Shown piece after piece: positions 38,390 to 46,035 of a DNA stretch of 64,000 nt. The notes under the pieces were generated by a model that saw only the letters and a list, made by a program, of their open reading frames with translations, was not told the origin of the DNA and did no database searches. Source of the DNA: CAIOGO01 sp964447445 (GTDB lineage: Bacteria; Bipolaricaulota; Bipolaricaulia; UBA7950; UBA9294); assembly GCA_964447445.1 (NCBI GenBank), contig CAYUSW010000065.1, positions 1-64,000 on the forward strand, read 5' to 3'. The first letter of the stretch is position 1, and every line of letters starts with the position of its first letter. A program made the position numbers and the translations under genes.

Positions 38390-39011
38390 AGCAAGAGCGT
38401 ACTCGCTCGGCGAGGGTTCCGAGCCGCAGACCGTGGCGCTTGACGAGCGCTTGTTCGGCGGCAAAGTGAACAAGGACCTCCTCTATCGAATGGTTCGCAT
38501 GCAGATGGCGAATCGCCGCCAGGGCACGAGTTCGACGAAGACCCGAGGCGAAGTGCGGGGAGGAGGGCGAAAGCCCTGGCGTCAGAAGGGGACCGGGCGC
38601 GCCCGTCAAGGCTCGCGTCGCTCGCCCCTGTGGGTCGGAGGCGGCACGGTGTTCGGGCCGAAGCCTCGCTCCTACGCGATGAACCTGACGAAGAAGATGC
38701 GCGCAGGGGCGCTTGTCTCCGCGCTGTCTGATCGAGCCCAGGAAGGCCGGGTCATCCTTGTTGACCGGATCGCATTCGAGCAGCCGAAGACGAAGGCCGC
38801 CGTTGCGCTTCTCGCGCGGCTGGGCGTCGAGGGGAGTGCCCTTATCGTAGTAAGTTCCTCCGAGTATGGGCGGGCCGTGAAAAAGTCGTTTACGAACCTC
38901 CGCTATGTGAAATGCATCGCGGGCTGCGGGATCAACGTCTACGACGTCCTGCGTCACGACCACCTTGTCATGACGGCCGGGGCCGTTGAGGAGCTGCGGG
39001 GGAGGTTCTGA
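38382..39011 (+). CDS. rplD: 50S ribosomal protein L4
   Basis: This 209-residue L4 lines the exit tunnel and in many bacteria autoregulates the S10 operon. The extended loop GEVRGGGRKPWRQKGTGRAR and SRRSPLWVGGGTVFGPKPR are diagnostic. The ATG lies within the rplC 3' end (8-base overlap). An RNA leader typical of L4 control was not seen because no leader exists before rpsJ. Confidence 0.97.
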   Translation: MVEARAYSLGEGSEPQTVALDERLFGGKVNKDLLYRMVRMQMANRRQGTSSTKTRGEVRGGGRKPWRQKGTGRARQGSRRSPLWVGGGTVFGPKPRSYAMNLTKKMRAGALVSALSDRAQEGRVILVDRIAFEQPKTKAAVALLARLGVEGSALIVVSSSEYGRAVKKSFTNLRYVKCIAGCGINVYDVLRHDHLVMTAGAVEELRGRF

Positions 39012-39013
39012 CT

Positions 39014-39313
39014 ATGGCCAAGCTGATGCACGCGGAAGACATCGTCCTCGCGCCGCTGGTCACCGAGGACACGGTACGCAAGGCCGAAGAGCGGAAGTAC
39101 GCGTTTCGCGTTGCCTTGAGAGCGAACAAGGTGGAGATCCGCAAGGCCGTCGAAGAGCTATTCAAAGTGAAGGTCGAAAAGGTGTGGACTGCCAACGTCC
39201 ACGGAAAGCCCCGCCGCGAGCGCTTGAGCCAGCTTCACGGGCACACATCGCGATGGCGCAAGGCGACCGTGCGACTCGCGCCCGGCGACCGCATTGAGAT
39301 GATGGGAGGCTAG
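39014..39313 (+). CDS. rplW: 50S ribosomal protein L23
   Basis: This 99-residue L23 lies at the tunnel exit, the docking site for trigger factor and SRP. It shows DIVLAPLVTEDTVRKAEERKYAFRV (in segments), NKVEIRKAVEELFKVKVEKV and the basic loop GKPRRERLSQLHGHTSRWRKA. It starts 2 bases after rplD. Confidence 0.97.
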   Translation: MAKLMHAEDIVLAPLVTEDTVRKAEERKYAFRVALRANKVEIRKAVEELFKVKVEKVWTANVHGKPRRERLSQLHGHTSRWRKATVRLAPGDRIEMMGG

Positions 39314-39319
39314 GCAAGA

Positions 39320-40156
39320 ATGGCGCTCAAACGATACAAGCCGACGACCCCCGGGCGACGCCATGCGGAGCTGCCAGACTACAGCGAGCTCTCGCAGGTC
39401 GCTCCCGAAAAGTCACTCTTGCGCCCGAAGCCGAAGAAGGCCGGACGCAATAGCCAGGGACACATCACGGCTCGCTGGCGCGGGGGCGGCCACAAGAGGC
39501 AGTACCGCGTGATCGATTTCGCGCGGGACAAGGATGGCATCCCCGCGCGCGTCATGACACGCGAGTATGACCCGAACCGGTCAGCGTGGATCACCCTTCT
39601 GTGCTACGCGGACGGCGAGAAGCGGTACATCGTGGCCCCGGTCGAGCTGCCCGTCGGCGCGGTGGTCGAAGCGGGAGAGAACGCCGAGGTTTCGGTAGGC
39701 AACTCGCTCCCTCTGGCGAAGATCCCGCTCGGGTCGACGATCCATAACCTCGAGTTCTACCCGCGGAGCGGCGGAGCCATCGCGCGATCTGCCGGCACGT
39801 CGGCGAAGCTCATAGGAAAAGAGGGAGACAGGGCTCACGTGCGACTCCCGTCGGGCGAGGTGCGCATCTTCCGGACCGACTGCCGAGCGACGGTGGGCGA
39901 GGTCTCGAATCCCGACCACAAGAACGTAAAGCATGGGAGTGCCGGGAGAGTGCGGCACCTTGGGTGGAAGCCGGAGGTGCGGGGCACGGCGATGAACCCG
40001 GTCGATCACCCGCACGGCGGCGGAGAGGGGCGCGGCCACGTTGGCGGACCGAAGGTCTCGCCGACCGGGAAGACGGCCAAGGGCGGCCGGACCCGCAAAC
40101 CGCGCAAGAAGAGCAACGCGCTGATCGTCCGCCGGGCTGGCGAAGGTCGGCGGTAG
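39320..40156 (+). CDS. rplB: 50S ribosomal protein L2
   Basis: This 278-residue L2 is required for subunit joining and peptidyl transfer. It shows KPTTPGRRHAELPDY, RNSQGHITARWRGGGHKRQYR, and the C-terminal signature VRGTAMNPVDHPHGGGEGR with the conserved His of the active region. It is followed by the basic tail GGRTRKPRKKSN. Confidence 0.98.
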   Translation: MALKRYKPTTPGRRHAELPDYSELSQVAPEKSLLRPKPKKAGRNSQGHITARWRGGGHKRQYRVIDFARDKDGIPARVMTREYDPNRSAWITLLCYADGEKRYIVAPVELPVGAVVEAGENAEVSVGNSLPLAKIPLGSTIHNLEFYPRSGGAIARSAGTSAKLIGKEGDRAHVRLPSGEVRIFRTDCRATVGEVSNPDHKNVKHGSAGRVRHLGWKPEVRGTAMNPVDHPHGGGEGRGHVGGPKVSPTGKTAKGGRTRKPRKKSNALIVRRAGEGRR

Positions 40157-40168
40157 GAGGAGGCCCTG

Positions 40169-40453
40169 ATGGGGAGATCAACGAAGAAGGGTCCCTACGT
40201 TTGTGCCAGCCTTCTCGACAAGGTGCAGCGCGCGAAGCGAGGGGATTCGGGGGAAATCAAGACGTGGTCGCGGGCTTCGATGGTCACACCCGACATGGTG
40301 GGCCTGATCATCAAGGTCCACAACGGCAAAGTGCACTTGCCCGTCTCGATCGTCGAGAACATGGTCGGACACAAGCTCGGTGAGTTCGCTCCGACTCGGA
40401 CGTTCCGCTCGCACGGCGGAATGAAGAAGAAAAAGGCACCAGGCCTGACGTAG
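40169..40453 (+). CDS. rpsS: 30S ribosomal protein S19
   Basis: This 94-residue S19 of the 30S head begins MGRSTKKGPYV and contains the core WSRASMVTPDMVGLIIKVHNGK and MVGHKLGEFAPTRTFRSHGG. It lies in the standard order between L2 and L22, preceded by GGAGGAGG. Confidence 0.98.
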   Translation: MGRSTKKGPYVCASLLDKVQRAKRGDSGEIKTWSRASMVTPDMVGLIIKVHNGKVHLPVSIVENMVGHKLGEFAPTRTFRSHGGMKKKKAPGLT

Positions 40454-40461
40454 GAGACGCT

Positions 40462-40803
40462 ATGGAAGCACGGGCTATTGCGCGCCACATCCGCATGTCG
40501 CCACGAAAGGCGCGACTCGTTATCGATGCGATTCGCGGCAAGGGCGTGAACGAGGCGCTCCGGATCGTGGGGCTGTCAAGCAAGAAGACGGCACTGCCGA
40601 TCCGCAAGACTCTTGAGTCGGCGATCGCCAACGCAGAGAACCACTATGACGTCGATGTCGACGGACTCTACGTGGTTCGCGCGACCGTCGACATGGGGAA
40701 GTCACTGCGAAGGATGCAGCCCCGTGCATACGGACGGGCCGACGCGGTGCGGCACCATACGAGCCACGTGACGATTGTCGTCGGCGATAGGGAGCGTGCG
40801 TAA
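40462..40803 (+). CDS. rplV: 50S ribosomal protein L22
   Basis: This 113-residue L22, whose beta hairpin lines the exit tunnel, shows RHIRMSPRKARLVIDAIRGK, ENHYDVDVDGLYVVRATVDMG (in parts) and RMQPRAYGRADAVRHHTSHV. The stop overlaps the rpsC ATG by one base (TAATG). Confidence 0.98.
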   Translation: MEARAIARHIRMSPRKARLVIDAIRGKGVNEALRIVGLSSKKTALPIRKTLESAIANAENHYDVDVDGLYVVRATVDMGKSLRRMQPRAYGRADAVRHHTSHVTIVVGDRERA

Positions 40804-41456
40804 TGGGTCAGAAGATCCATCCGATCGGGTTCCGGGTCGGAGTCACTCGGAAATGGGTTTCCAATTGGTACAACCCGAAACTGGCTCCCGAGTACATCGC
40901 CGAGGACAAGAGAATCCGCGACCTCATTCAGGAGCGGTATCGAAGAGCGGCGGTTGCAGAGATCAACATCGAACGGTCGAAAGAGGACCGAGTTTCGATC
41001 GTCATTCGCTCCGCGCGGCCCGGGATCATCATCGGGCGGGGCGGCAGCGAGATCGAGATTCTGCAACGGGCCCTGGAGGATCTCACCGGGCGGACCGTCA
41101 AGGTGTCGATTCAGGAGATCGAGCGTCCCGACCTCGAAGCGCGTCTTGTCGCACAGGACATCGCGCTGCAGATCGAGAATCGCACCGCCCCGGCTCGCAC
41201 GATGAAGGAAGCGATACGGCGCGTGATGGGCGCCGGAGCTGAGGGAGTCAAGATCAAGGTCAGCGGGCGCCTCGGGGGAACCGACATCGCCCGTTCCATC
41301 ACGATGAAAGAGGGACGAATCCCGCTCCAAACCCTACGTGCCGACATCGACTACGGGCTTGTCGAGGCGCGGACGAAGTACGGCAACATCGGCGTCAAGG
41401 CATGGGTGTTCCGCGGCGAACGCTCTCCTCGCGCCCACCGAGACGAGGTGAAGTAG
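40803..41456 (+). CDS. rpsC: 30S ribosomal protein S3
   Basis: This 217-residue S3, at the mRNA entry site, shows MGQKIHPIGFRVGVTRKW, the KH motif ARPGIIIGRGGSEIE and the C-terminal GRLGGTDIARSITMKEGRIPL and TLRADIDYGLVEARTKYGNIGVK in segments. It is followed one base later by rplP. Confidence 0.98.
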   Translation: MGQKIHPIGFRVGVTRKWVSNWYNPKLAPEYIAEDKRIRDLIQERYRRAAVAEINIERSKEDRVSIVIRSARPGIIIGRGGSEIEILQRALEDLTGRTVKVSIQEIERPDLEARLVAQDIALQIENRTAPARTMKEAIRRVMGAGAEGVKIKVSGRLGGTDIARSITMKEGRIPLQTLRADIDYGLVEARTKYGNIGVKAWVFRGERSPRAHRDEVK

Positions 41457-41457
41457 A

Positions 41458-41889
41458 GTGCCACTCCTTTTCCCCAAGCGAACGAAGTACCGGAAGATGC
41501 ACCGTGGGCGCAAAGCCGGAAAGGCTACGCGAGGGAATCAGATCGCGTTCGGGGACTTCGGGATCCAGACGCTCGAGGCATCGTGGATCACTCAGGCGCA
41601 GATCGAGGCGTGCAGAACGACCATCGCACGCACGACGCAGCGCGGCGCGCGCCTGTGGATCCGAATCTTCCCTGACAAGCCGATCACGAAGCACCCTGCG
41701 GAAGCTCGTATGGGAAAAGGGAAGGGCCCGGTCGACCACTGGGTCGCCGTGGTGCGCCCGGGAAGCGTGTTGTTCGAGATCGCAGGTGTGACCGAGGATC
41801 AAGCGAAGCGAGTCCACTACCTCGTGGGCAACAAGCTTCCTGTCCGCACGCGGCTGAAGCGGAGGACTGTCCTTGGAGGCGAGCTATGA
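41458..41889 (+). CDS. rplP: 50S ribosomal protein L16
   Basis: This 143-residue L16, at the A-site tRNA elbow, starts at GTG. It shows PKRTKYRKMHRGRKAGKATRG, GFQTLE-like GIQTLEASWITQAQIEACR, and IRIFPDKPITKHPAEARMGKGKG with the arginine hydroxylated in some bacteria. It overlaps rpmC by 4 bases. Confidence 0.97.
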   Translation: MPLLFPKRTKYRKMHRGRKAGKATRGNQIAFGDFGIQTLEASWITQAQIEACRTTIARTTQRGARLWIRIFPDKPITKHPAEARMGKGKGPVDHWVAVVRPGSVLFEIAGVTEDQAKRVHYLVGNKLPVRTRLKRRTVLGGEL

Positions 41890-42086
41890 AGACGGACAAG
41901 CTACGCGACATGACGGTCGATGAGCTCGAGCAGCAAGAGCGAGCGCTGAAGAGGAAGCTGTTCACCCTTCGCTTCCAGAGAGCGACCGGGCAGCTTGCGA
42001 ACACGGCGGAGCTCGAGAAGGCTCGCCGTTCTGTCGCTCGAGTTCTGACGTTGAAGAGCGAGAAGGCGCGGGAGGAAGGGCGATGA
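41886..42086 (+). CDS. rpmC: 50S ribosomal protein L29
   Basis: This 66-residue L29, two helices near the tunnel exit beside L23, shows KLRDMTVDELEQQERALKRKLFTLRFQRATGQL in segments. It has 4-base overlaps with rplP before and rpsQ after. Confidence 0.95.
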   Translation: MKTDKLRDMTVDELEQQERALKRKLFTLRFQRATGQLANTAELEKARRSVARVLTLKSEKAREEGR

Positions 42087-42328
42087 AGAAGACGAAGACC
42101 GGTCGAGTAATGAGCGACCGGATGGAGCAGACGATTGTTGTCAGAGTCGAGGAGCTTCGCCTTCATCCGCGATACCGGAAGCACGTCGCTCGACATGCCA
42201 AGTTCCACGCGCACGATCCTCGCCAGGAAGCCGGGATCGGCGATCTCGTGCGGATCGAGGAGTGCCGCCCGCTGAGCCGGACGAAGCACTGGCGGCTGGT
42301 GGAGATCGTCGAGAAGGCGGAGGGCTGA
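42083..42328 (+). CDS. rpsQ: 30S ribosomal protein S17
   Basis: This 81-residue S17, an early 16S rRNA binder with an OB fold, shows KTRKTGRV-like KKTKTGRVMSDRMEQTIVVRVE, HPRYRKHV and GDLVRIEECRPLSRTKHWRLVEI. The ATG overlaps the rpmC stop. Confidence 0.96.
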   Translation: MKKTKTGRVMSDRMEQTIVVRVEELRLHPRYRKHVARHAKFHAHDPRQEAGIGDLVRIEECRPLSRTKHWRLVEIVEKAEG

Positions 42329-42329
42329 C

Positions 42330-42698
42330 ATGATCCAGATGCAGACGATGGTGAAGGTAGCGGACAATTCCGGCGCGAAGCTGGTTCGCTGCTTCAACAT
42401 CCTTGGTCCGTCGAATCGACGCGTCGGAGAGATCGGAGACATCGTCGTGGGGTCAGTTCGGAAGCGTCTCCCGACGAGCGACATCGAGAAAGGGCAGATC
42501 GTCCGAGGCGTGATCGTACGAACGCGCAGCGCGTATCGGCGTGAGGATGGGACGTACGTCAGGTTCGACGACAACGCGATCGTGTTGATCAATACCCAGG
42601 GGGAGCCGATCGGAACCCGCGTGTTTGGGCCGGTGGCTCGCGAGCTGCGCGACAAGAAGATGATGCGGATCATCTCGCTGGCGCCCGAGGTTCTCTAG
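42330..42698 (+). CDS. rplN: 50S ribosomal protein L14
   Basis: This 122-residue L14, at the subunit interface, begins MIQMQTMVKVADNSGAKL and contains GDIVVGSVRKRLP, VRGVIVRTRSAYRREDGTYVRFDDNA (in parts) and GTRVFGPVARELRDKKMMRIISLAPEVL in parts. It is a standard-length family member. Confidence 0.98.
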   Translation: MIQMQTMVKVADNSGAKLVRCFNILGPSNRRVGEIGDIVVGSVRKRLPTSDIEKGQIVRGVIVRTRSAYRREDGTYVRFDDNAIVLINTQGEPIGTRVFGPVARELRDKKMMRIISLAPEVL

Positions 42699-42707
42699 GA
42701 GGATGCG

Positions 42708-43016
42708 ATGAGAAGTGTGCGCAAGGGAGACCGCGTCCAGGTTTTGTCAGGCGACGACCGCGGCAAGGTCGGTCGCGTTCTCGTCGTGATCCCTGAGAAG
42801 AACAGGGTCGTCGTCGAGAACGTGAACATGGTGACGAAACACCAACGGGCGACCCAGAACCTGCGCGAGCCTGGGATTGTGAAGCGGGAAGGGGCGATCC
42901 ATATCTCCAACGTCATTCCCGTCTGCCCAGAGTGCGACGCGCCGACCCGGACGCAGTTCGTGGATGTGGAGAATAAGAAGATGCGGAAGTGCAGTCGGTG
43001 TGGGGAGACCTTCTAG
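42708..43016 (+). CDS. rplX: 50S ribosomal protein L24
   Basis: This 102-residue L24, initiator of 50S assembly, has the KOW motif VRKGDRVQVLSGDDRGKVGRV at the N-terminus. The C-terminal extension CPECDAPTRTQF and MRKCSRCGETF carries four cysteines for a zinc ribbon, found in many but not all bacterial L24 proteins. Confidence 0.97.
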   Translation: MRSVRKGDRVQVLSGDDRGKVGRVLVVIPEKNRVVVENVNMVTKHQRATQNLREPGIVKREGAIHISNVIPVCPECDAPTRTQFVDVENKKMRKCSRCGETF

Positions 43017-43018
43017 AG

Positions 43019-43552
43019 ATGCTGCTACATGAGAGGTACGTCCAAGAGATCGGCCCGCGACTTCAAGCGGAGCTGGGCATCTCGAACGTGATGCAGGTTC
43101 CGCGAATCGTCAAGGTCGTCGTCAACATGGGGGTTGGCGACAAGGACAACCCCAAAGTCCTGGAGGGGGCGGTCCAGAACTTGGCGAAGATGACGGGGCA
43201 GCGGCCCGTGGTGACGAAGGCGAAGAAGTCGATCTCCGACTTCAAGCTCGTCATCGGAGATCCGATCGGGTGCCGTGTGACGCTGCGAGGCACGAGGGCC
43301 TACGAGTTCCTCAACAAGCTGTTCAACGTCGTGCTGCCGGGGATACGCGACTTCCGGGGGCTCTCGGCATCGGCGTTCGACGGGCGAGGCAACTATAGCG
43401 TCGGCCTCTCCGAGCAACTGACGTTCCCTGAGATCGAGTACAACGAGATCGTGAAGACTCAGGGAATGGACATCACGATCGTAACGACCGCGCGCGACGA
43501 CCGCGAGGGCTATGTGCTCCTCAAGGCGTTGGGATTCCCGTTCAACGACTAG
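43019..43552 (+). CDS. rplE: 50S ribosomal protein L5
   Basis: This 177-residue L5 binds 5S rRNA and contacts P-site tRNA. It shows NVMQVPRIVKVVVNMGVGD, KMTGQRPVVTKAKKSISDFKL (in parts), GCRVTLRGTRAYEFLNKL and PGIRDFRGLSASAFDGRGNYS in parts. The ATG at 43019 follows the rplX stop by 2 bases; an in-frame start inside rplX (42989) was rejected. Confidence 0.97.
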   Translation: MLLHERYVQEIGPRLQAELGISNVMQVPRIVKVVVNMGVGDKDNPKVLEGAVQNLAKMTGQRPVVTKAKKSISDFKLVIGDPIGCRVTLRGTRAYEFLNKLFNVVLPGIRDFRGLSASAFDGRGNYSVGLSEQLTFPEIEYNEIVKTQGMDITIVTTARDDREGYVLLKALGFPFND

Positions 43553-43561
43553 GGGGCAAGG

Positions 43562-43747
43562 ATGGCGAGGAAAGCGCTGATCAACAAGACGAAGATGACG
43601 CCCAAGTTCCCCGTCCGCAAGTACCATCGCTGCAATCTGTGCGGGCGACCTCACGCCTTCATTCGGGACTTCGGACTGTGTCGGCTTTGCTTCCGCAAGC
43701 TCGCCCACTTGGGTGAGATTCCTGGAATCAAGAAGGCGAGTTGGTAG
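43562..43747 (+). CDS. rpsZ: 30S ribosomal protein S14, zinc-binding type (S14Z)
   Basis: This 61-residue short S14 has the zinc-binding pairs RCNLCGRPHAF and GLCRLCFRKLA, the type found in Firmicutes, Thermus, Thermotoga and others. It lies in the standard spot between L5 and S8. Confidence 0.96.
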   Translation: MARKALINKTKMTPKFPVRKYHRCNLCGRPHAFIRDFGLCRLCFRKLAHLGEIPGIKKASW

Positions 43748-43756
43748 GAGGGCATG

Positions 43757-44161
43757 ATGATTCCTTATCCGATTGGCGACATGCTGACGCGGATCCGTAA
43801 TGCGAACTCGCGGCTCCACGACGGCGTGACCATGCCGCACTCGCGGCTGAAAGAGGCAGTGGCGCAGATCCTGCTCGAGGAAGGCTACGTGGAAGCGTAC
43901 GAGAGGATTGATGGGGTTCCTCAGCCCCAGCTCCACATTCAATTGAAGTATCGGGGCGAGCGGAACCGCGCGCGGCGAGCGATCAGCGAGATCCGCCTCG
44001 TCAGCAAGCCCAGCCGGCGAGTCTACGTGGGTCGGGACGAGATCCCTCAGCCGCTGGGGGGAATGGGAATCTGTGTTGTGTCCACCTCGCAGGGAGTGCT
44101 TTCGGGCAAGGATGCGCGCGCGCGCGGACTCGGTGGCGAAGTGCTGTGCGAGGTTTGGTAG
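43757..44161 (+). CDS. rpsH: 30S ribosomal protein S8
   Basis: This S8 of about 134 residues binds 16S helix 21 and represses the spc operon in E. coli. It begins with YPIGDMLTRIRNANSRLHD and shows SRLKEAVAQILLEEGYV, SKPSRRVYVGRDEIP and GMGICVVSTSQGVLSGKDA in segments. Two adjacent ATGs exist (43754 and 43757); AGGAGG spacing favours the second. Confidence 0.97.
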   Translation: MIPYPIGDMLTRIRNANSRLHDGVTMPHSRLKEAVAQILLEEGYVEAYERIDGVPQPQLHIQLKYRGERNRARRAISEIRLVSKPSRRVYVGRDEIPQPLGGMGICVVSTSQGVLSGKDARARGLGGEVLCEVW

Positions 44162-44173
44162 GGTGATGCTGCG

Positions 44174-44725
44174 ATGTCCAAAGTAGGCAAAGTACCAGTG
44201 GCAGTCCCAAGCGGCGTGAAGGTAACCGTCGCCGGAGGGACGTTCAGCGTGGAAGGCAAGCACGGCCGGCTCTCGCAAGCGTATCGGCCGGACATGGTGG
44301 ACATCGTCGTAGCCGATGGCACAGTGCGTGTCTCCCGCCGCAAGGAAGGCAAGGAGTATCGCGCCTACCACGGCCTCTATCGAAGCCTGCTGGCGAACAT
44401 GGTCAGGGGCGTGTCGGAGCGATGGGAGAAGCGCCTGATCATCAAGGGCCTGGGCTACCGCGCGCGTCTTCAGGGGAACACGATCACTCTCGACCTTGGA
44501 TACGCGGGGCCGAAGGAGTACGAACTCGCGGCGGGTATTGAGGCCGAACTGCCGAACCCGACGGAGATCATCATCCGGGGCGCGAGCAAGCGGGACGTGG
44601 GCCAAGTGGCGGCGGAGATACGGCGCCTGCGGAAGCCCAACGTGTACGACGGGAAGGGCATTCGCTACAAGGACGAGATTGTTGTGCAGAAGGCCGGGAA
44701 GCTCGGCGGTCAGGGCGCCGCGTAG
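44174..44725 (+). CDS. rplF: 50S ribosomal protein L6
   Basis: This 183-residue L6 near the sarcin-ricin loop begins MSKVGKVPVAVPSGVKV. The repeated L6 fold is seen, with the signature RKPNVYDGKGIRYKDE near the C-terminus. Its length is normal. Confidence 0.98.
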   Translation: MSKVGKVPVAVPSGVKVTVAGGTFSVEGKHGRLSQAYRPDMVDIVVADGTVRVSRRKEGKEYRAYHGLYRSLLANMVRGVSERWEKRLIIKGLGYRARLQGNTITLDLGYAGPKEYELAAGIEAELPNPTEIIIRGASKRDVGQVAAEIRRLRKPNVYDGKGIRYKDEIVVQKAGKLGGQGAA

Positions 44726-44737
44726 GGAGAGTGGGCG

Positions 44738-45103
44738 ATGGCAAAGATGACGAACCGTGCTGCCGAGCGCCAGAAGCGACACCGTCGCCTTCGAAGGCGC
44801 ATCGTGGGATCGAGCGAGCGGCCGCGCTTGTGTGTGACGAAGACATTGAGACACTTCTATGTTCAGATTGTGGACGACAAGGTAGGGGCTACCCTCGTCC
44901 AGGCGTCAACCCTCGACGGCGAGCTGCGCGGCGAGGTTGGCGGGCCGAACCGAACAGCCGTTCTGAAAGTCGCGGCGAAGCTGGTGGAGCGAGCGTCTCA
45001 GGCAGGGATCAAGCGAGTTGTGTTTGACCGCGGAGGATACCCGTACCACGGTGTGGTGTCGGCCTTTGCTGAGGCCTGTCGGGAGGGGGGGTTGGAGTTT
45101 TGA
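44738..45103 (+). CDS. rplR: 50S ribosomal protein L18
   Basis: This 121-residue L18, a 5S rRNA binder, has the basic N-terminus RAAERQKRHRRLRRRIVGS, then RPRLCVTKTLRHFYVQIVDD and the C-terminal FDRGGYPYHGVVSAFAEACRE in segments. The stop overlaps the rpsE TTG start. Confidence 0.97.
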   Translation: MAKMTNRAAERQKRHRRLRRRIVGSSERPRLCVTKTLRHFYVQIVDDKVGATLVQASTLDGELRGEVGGPNRTAVLKVAAKLVERASQAGIKRVVFDRGGYPYHGVVSAFAEACREGGLEF

Positions 45104-45597
45104 TCAGCCACGACGAGTTCGAGAACGAGATCATCGACATCCGACGCGTCAGCAAGGTGACAAAGGGAGGTCGGAATCTCCGCTTCCGCGTGACGATGGT
45201 CGTCGGCGACCGGAAGGGGCGCGTGGGCGTCGGAGTCGGCAGCACGACCGAGATCCCTCGCGCGATCCAACAGGCAATTCGCGACGCGAAGAAGAGCATG
45301 GTCACGGTGAACACCACCGGCGGGACGATTCCCCACGAGACCTGGGGCAAGTTCAAGGCCGGCTACGTGCTTCTGAAGCCAGCGCATCCGGGGACCGGAC
45401 TGATCGCCGGCGTGACCGTCGGCGCGATCTGTCGCCTTGCAGGAATTGCGGACATTCTGACGAAGTCCGTGGGGACAACCAACCCCCTTACGTTGTCGCG
45501 AGCGGCACTCGACGGCCTCTCCCGCCTGCGCAGCCAGCGGGAAGTGGAAGAGCTGCGGGGCGTTGCGGTGGGCGAGGAGGCGGGGCATGCGGCTTGA
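45100..45597 (+). CDS. rpsE: 30S ribosomal protein S5
   Basis: This 165-residue S5, part of the mRNA entry helicase and accuracy centre, shows FENEIIDIRRVSKVTKGGRNLRFRV in segments, GDRKGRVGVGVGST, TIPHETWGKFKAGYVLLKPAHPGTGLIAG in segments, and GIADILTKSVGTTNPL. The start is TTG, overlapping the rplR stop (TTGA). The C-terminus overlaps rplO by 11 bases, leaving no room for rpmD (L30). Confidence 0.97.
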   Translation: MISHDEFENEIIDIRRVSKVTKGGRNLRFRVTMVVGDRKGRVGVGVGSTTEIPRAIQQAIRDAKKSMVTVNTTGGTIPHETWGKFKAGYVLLKPAHPGTGLIAGVTVGAICRLAGIADILTKSVGTTNPLTLSRAALDGLSRLRSQREVEELRGVAVGEEAGHAA

Positions 45598-46033
45598 GGA
45601 TCTACGACCCACGGCGGGGAGCAAGCACCGGCGGAAGAGAATAGGCCGGGGCGGCGGCTCCGGGCATGGCGGGCACACAGTTGGCCGCGGGATGAAAGGG
45701 CAGAATTCCCGCAGCGGCGGCGGAACGCGCCTCGGATATGAAGGCGGGCAGACACCGATCTGGATGCGGGTCCCCAAGAGGGGTTTCCATAACTTCGCGC
45801 GCATCGTCTACGCGTGCGTGAACGTCGATACGTTGGACGAGCGCTACTCGGCCGACGATGTCGTGACGCCGGAGACGCTGACGGCCATGCGACTCGTGAA
45901 CGAGCGCGACGTGCCGGTCAAGATCCTCGGGCGCGGGGAGCTCTCGAAGCCCCTCACTGTGCGCGCACACCGGTTCGGAGCTGAGGCGAAGCGGAAGATC
46001 GAGGCGGCCGGCGGTCGGGCCGAGGTGATCTAG
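45587..46033 (+). CDS. rplO: 50S ribosomal protein L15
   Basis: This 148-residue L15 shows the Gly-rich N-terminus LRPTAGSKHRRKRIGRGGGSG and HGGHTVGRGMKGQNSRSGGG in parts, then GFEGGQ-like YEGGQTPIWMRVPKRGF. It starts inside rpsE and is followed 2 bases later by secY. Confidence 0.97.
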   Translation: MRLEDLRPTAGSKHRRKRIGRGGGSGHGGHTVGRGMKGQNSRSGGGTRLGYEGGQTPIWMRVPKRGFHNFARIVYACVNVDTLDERYSADDVVTPETLTAMRLVNERDVPVKILGRGELSKPLTVRAHRFGAEAKRKIEAAGGRAEVI

Positions 46034-46035
46034 AG

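Noticed and set aside
43025..44854. 609-codon minus-strand frame opposite rplE to rplR
   Set aside because: It crosses five ribosomal protein genes and is a codon-bias shadow.
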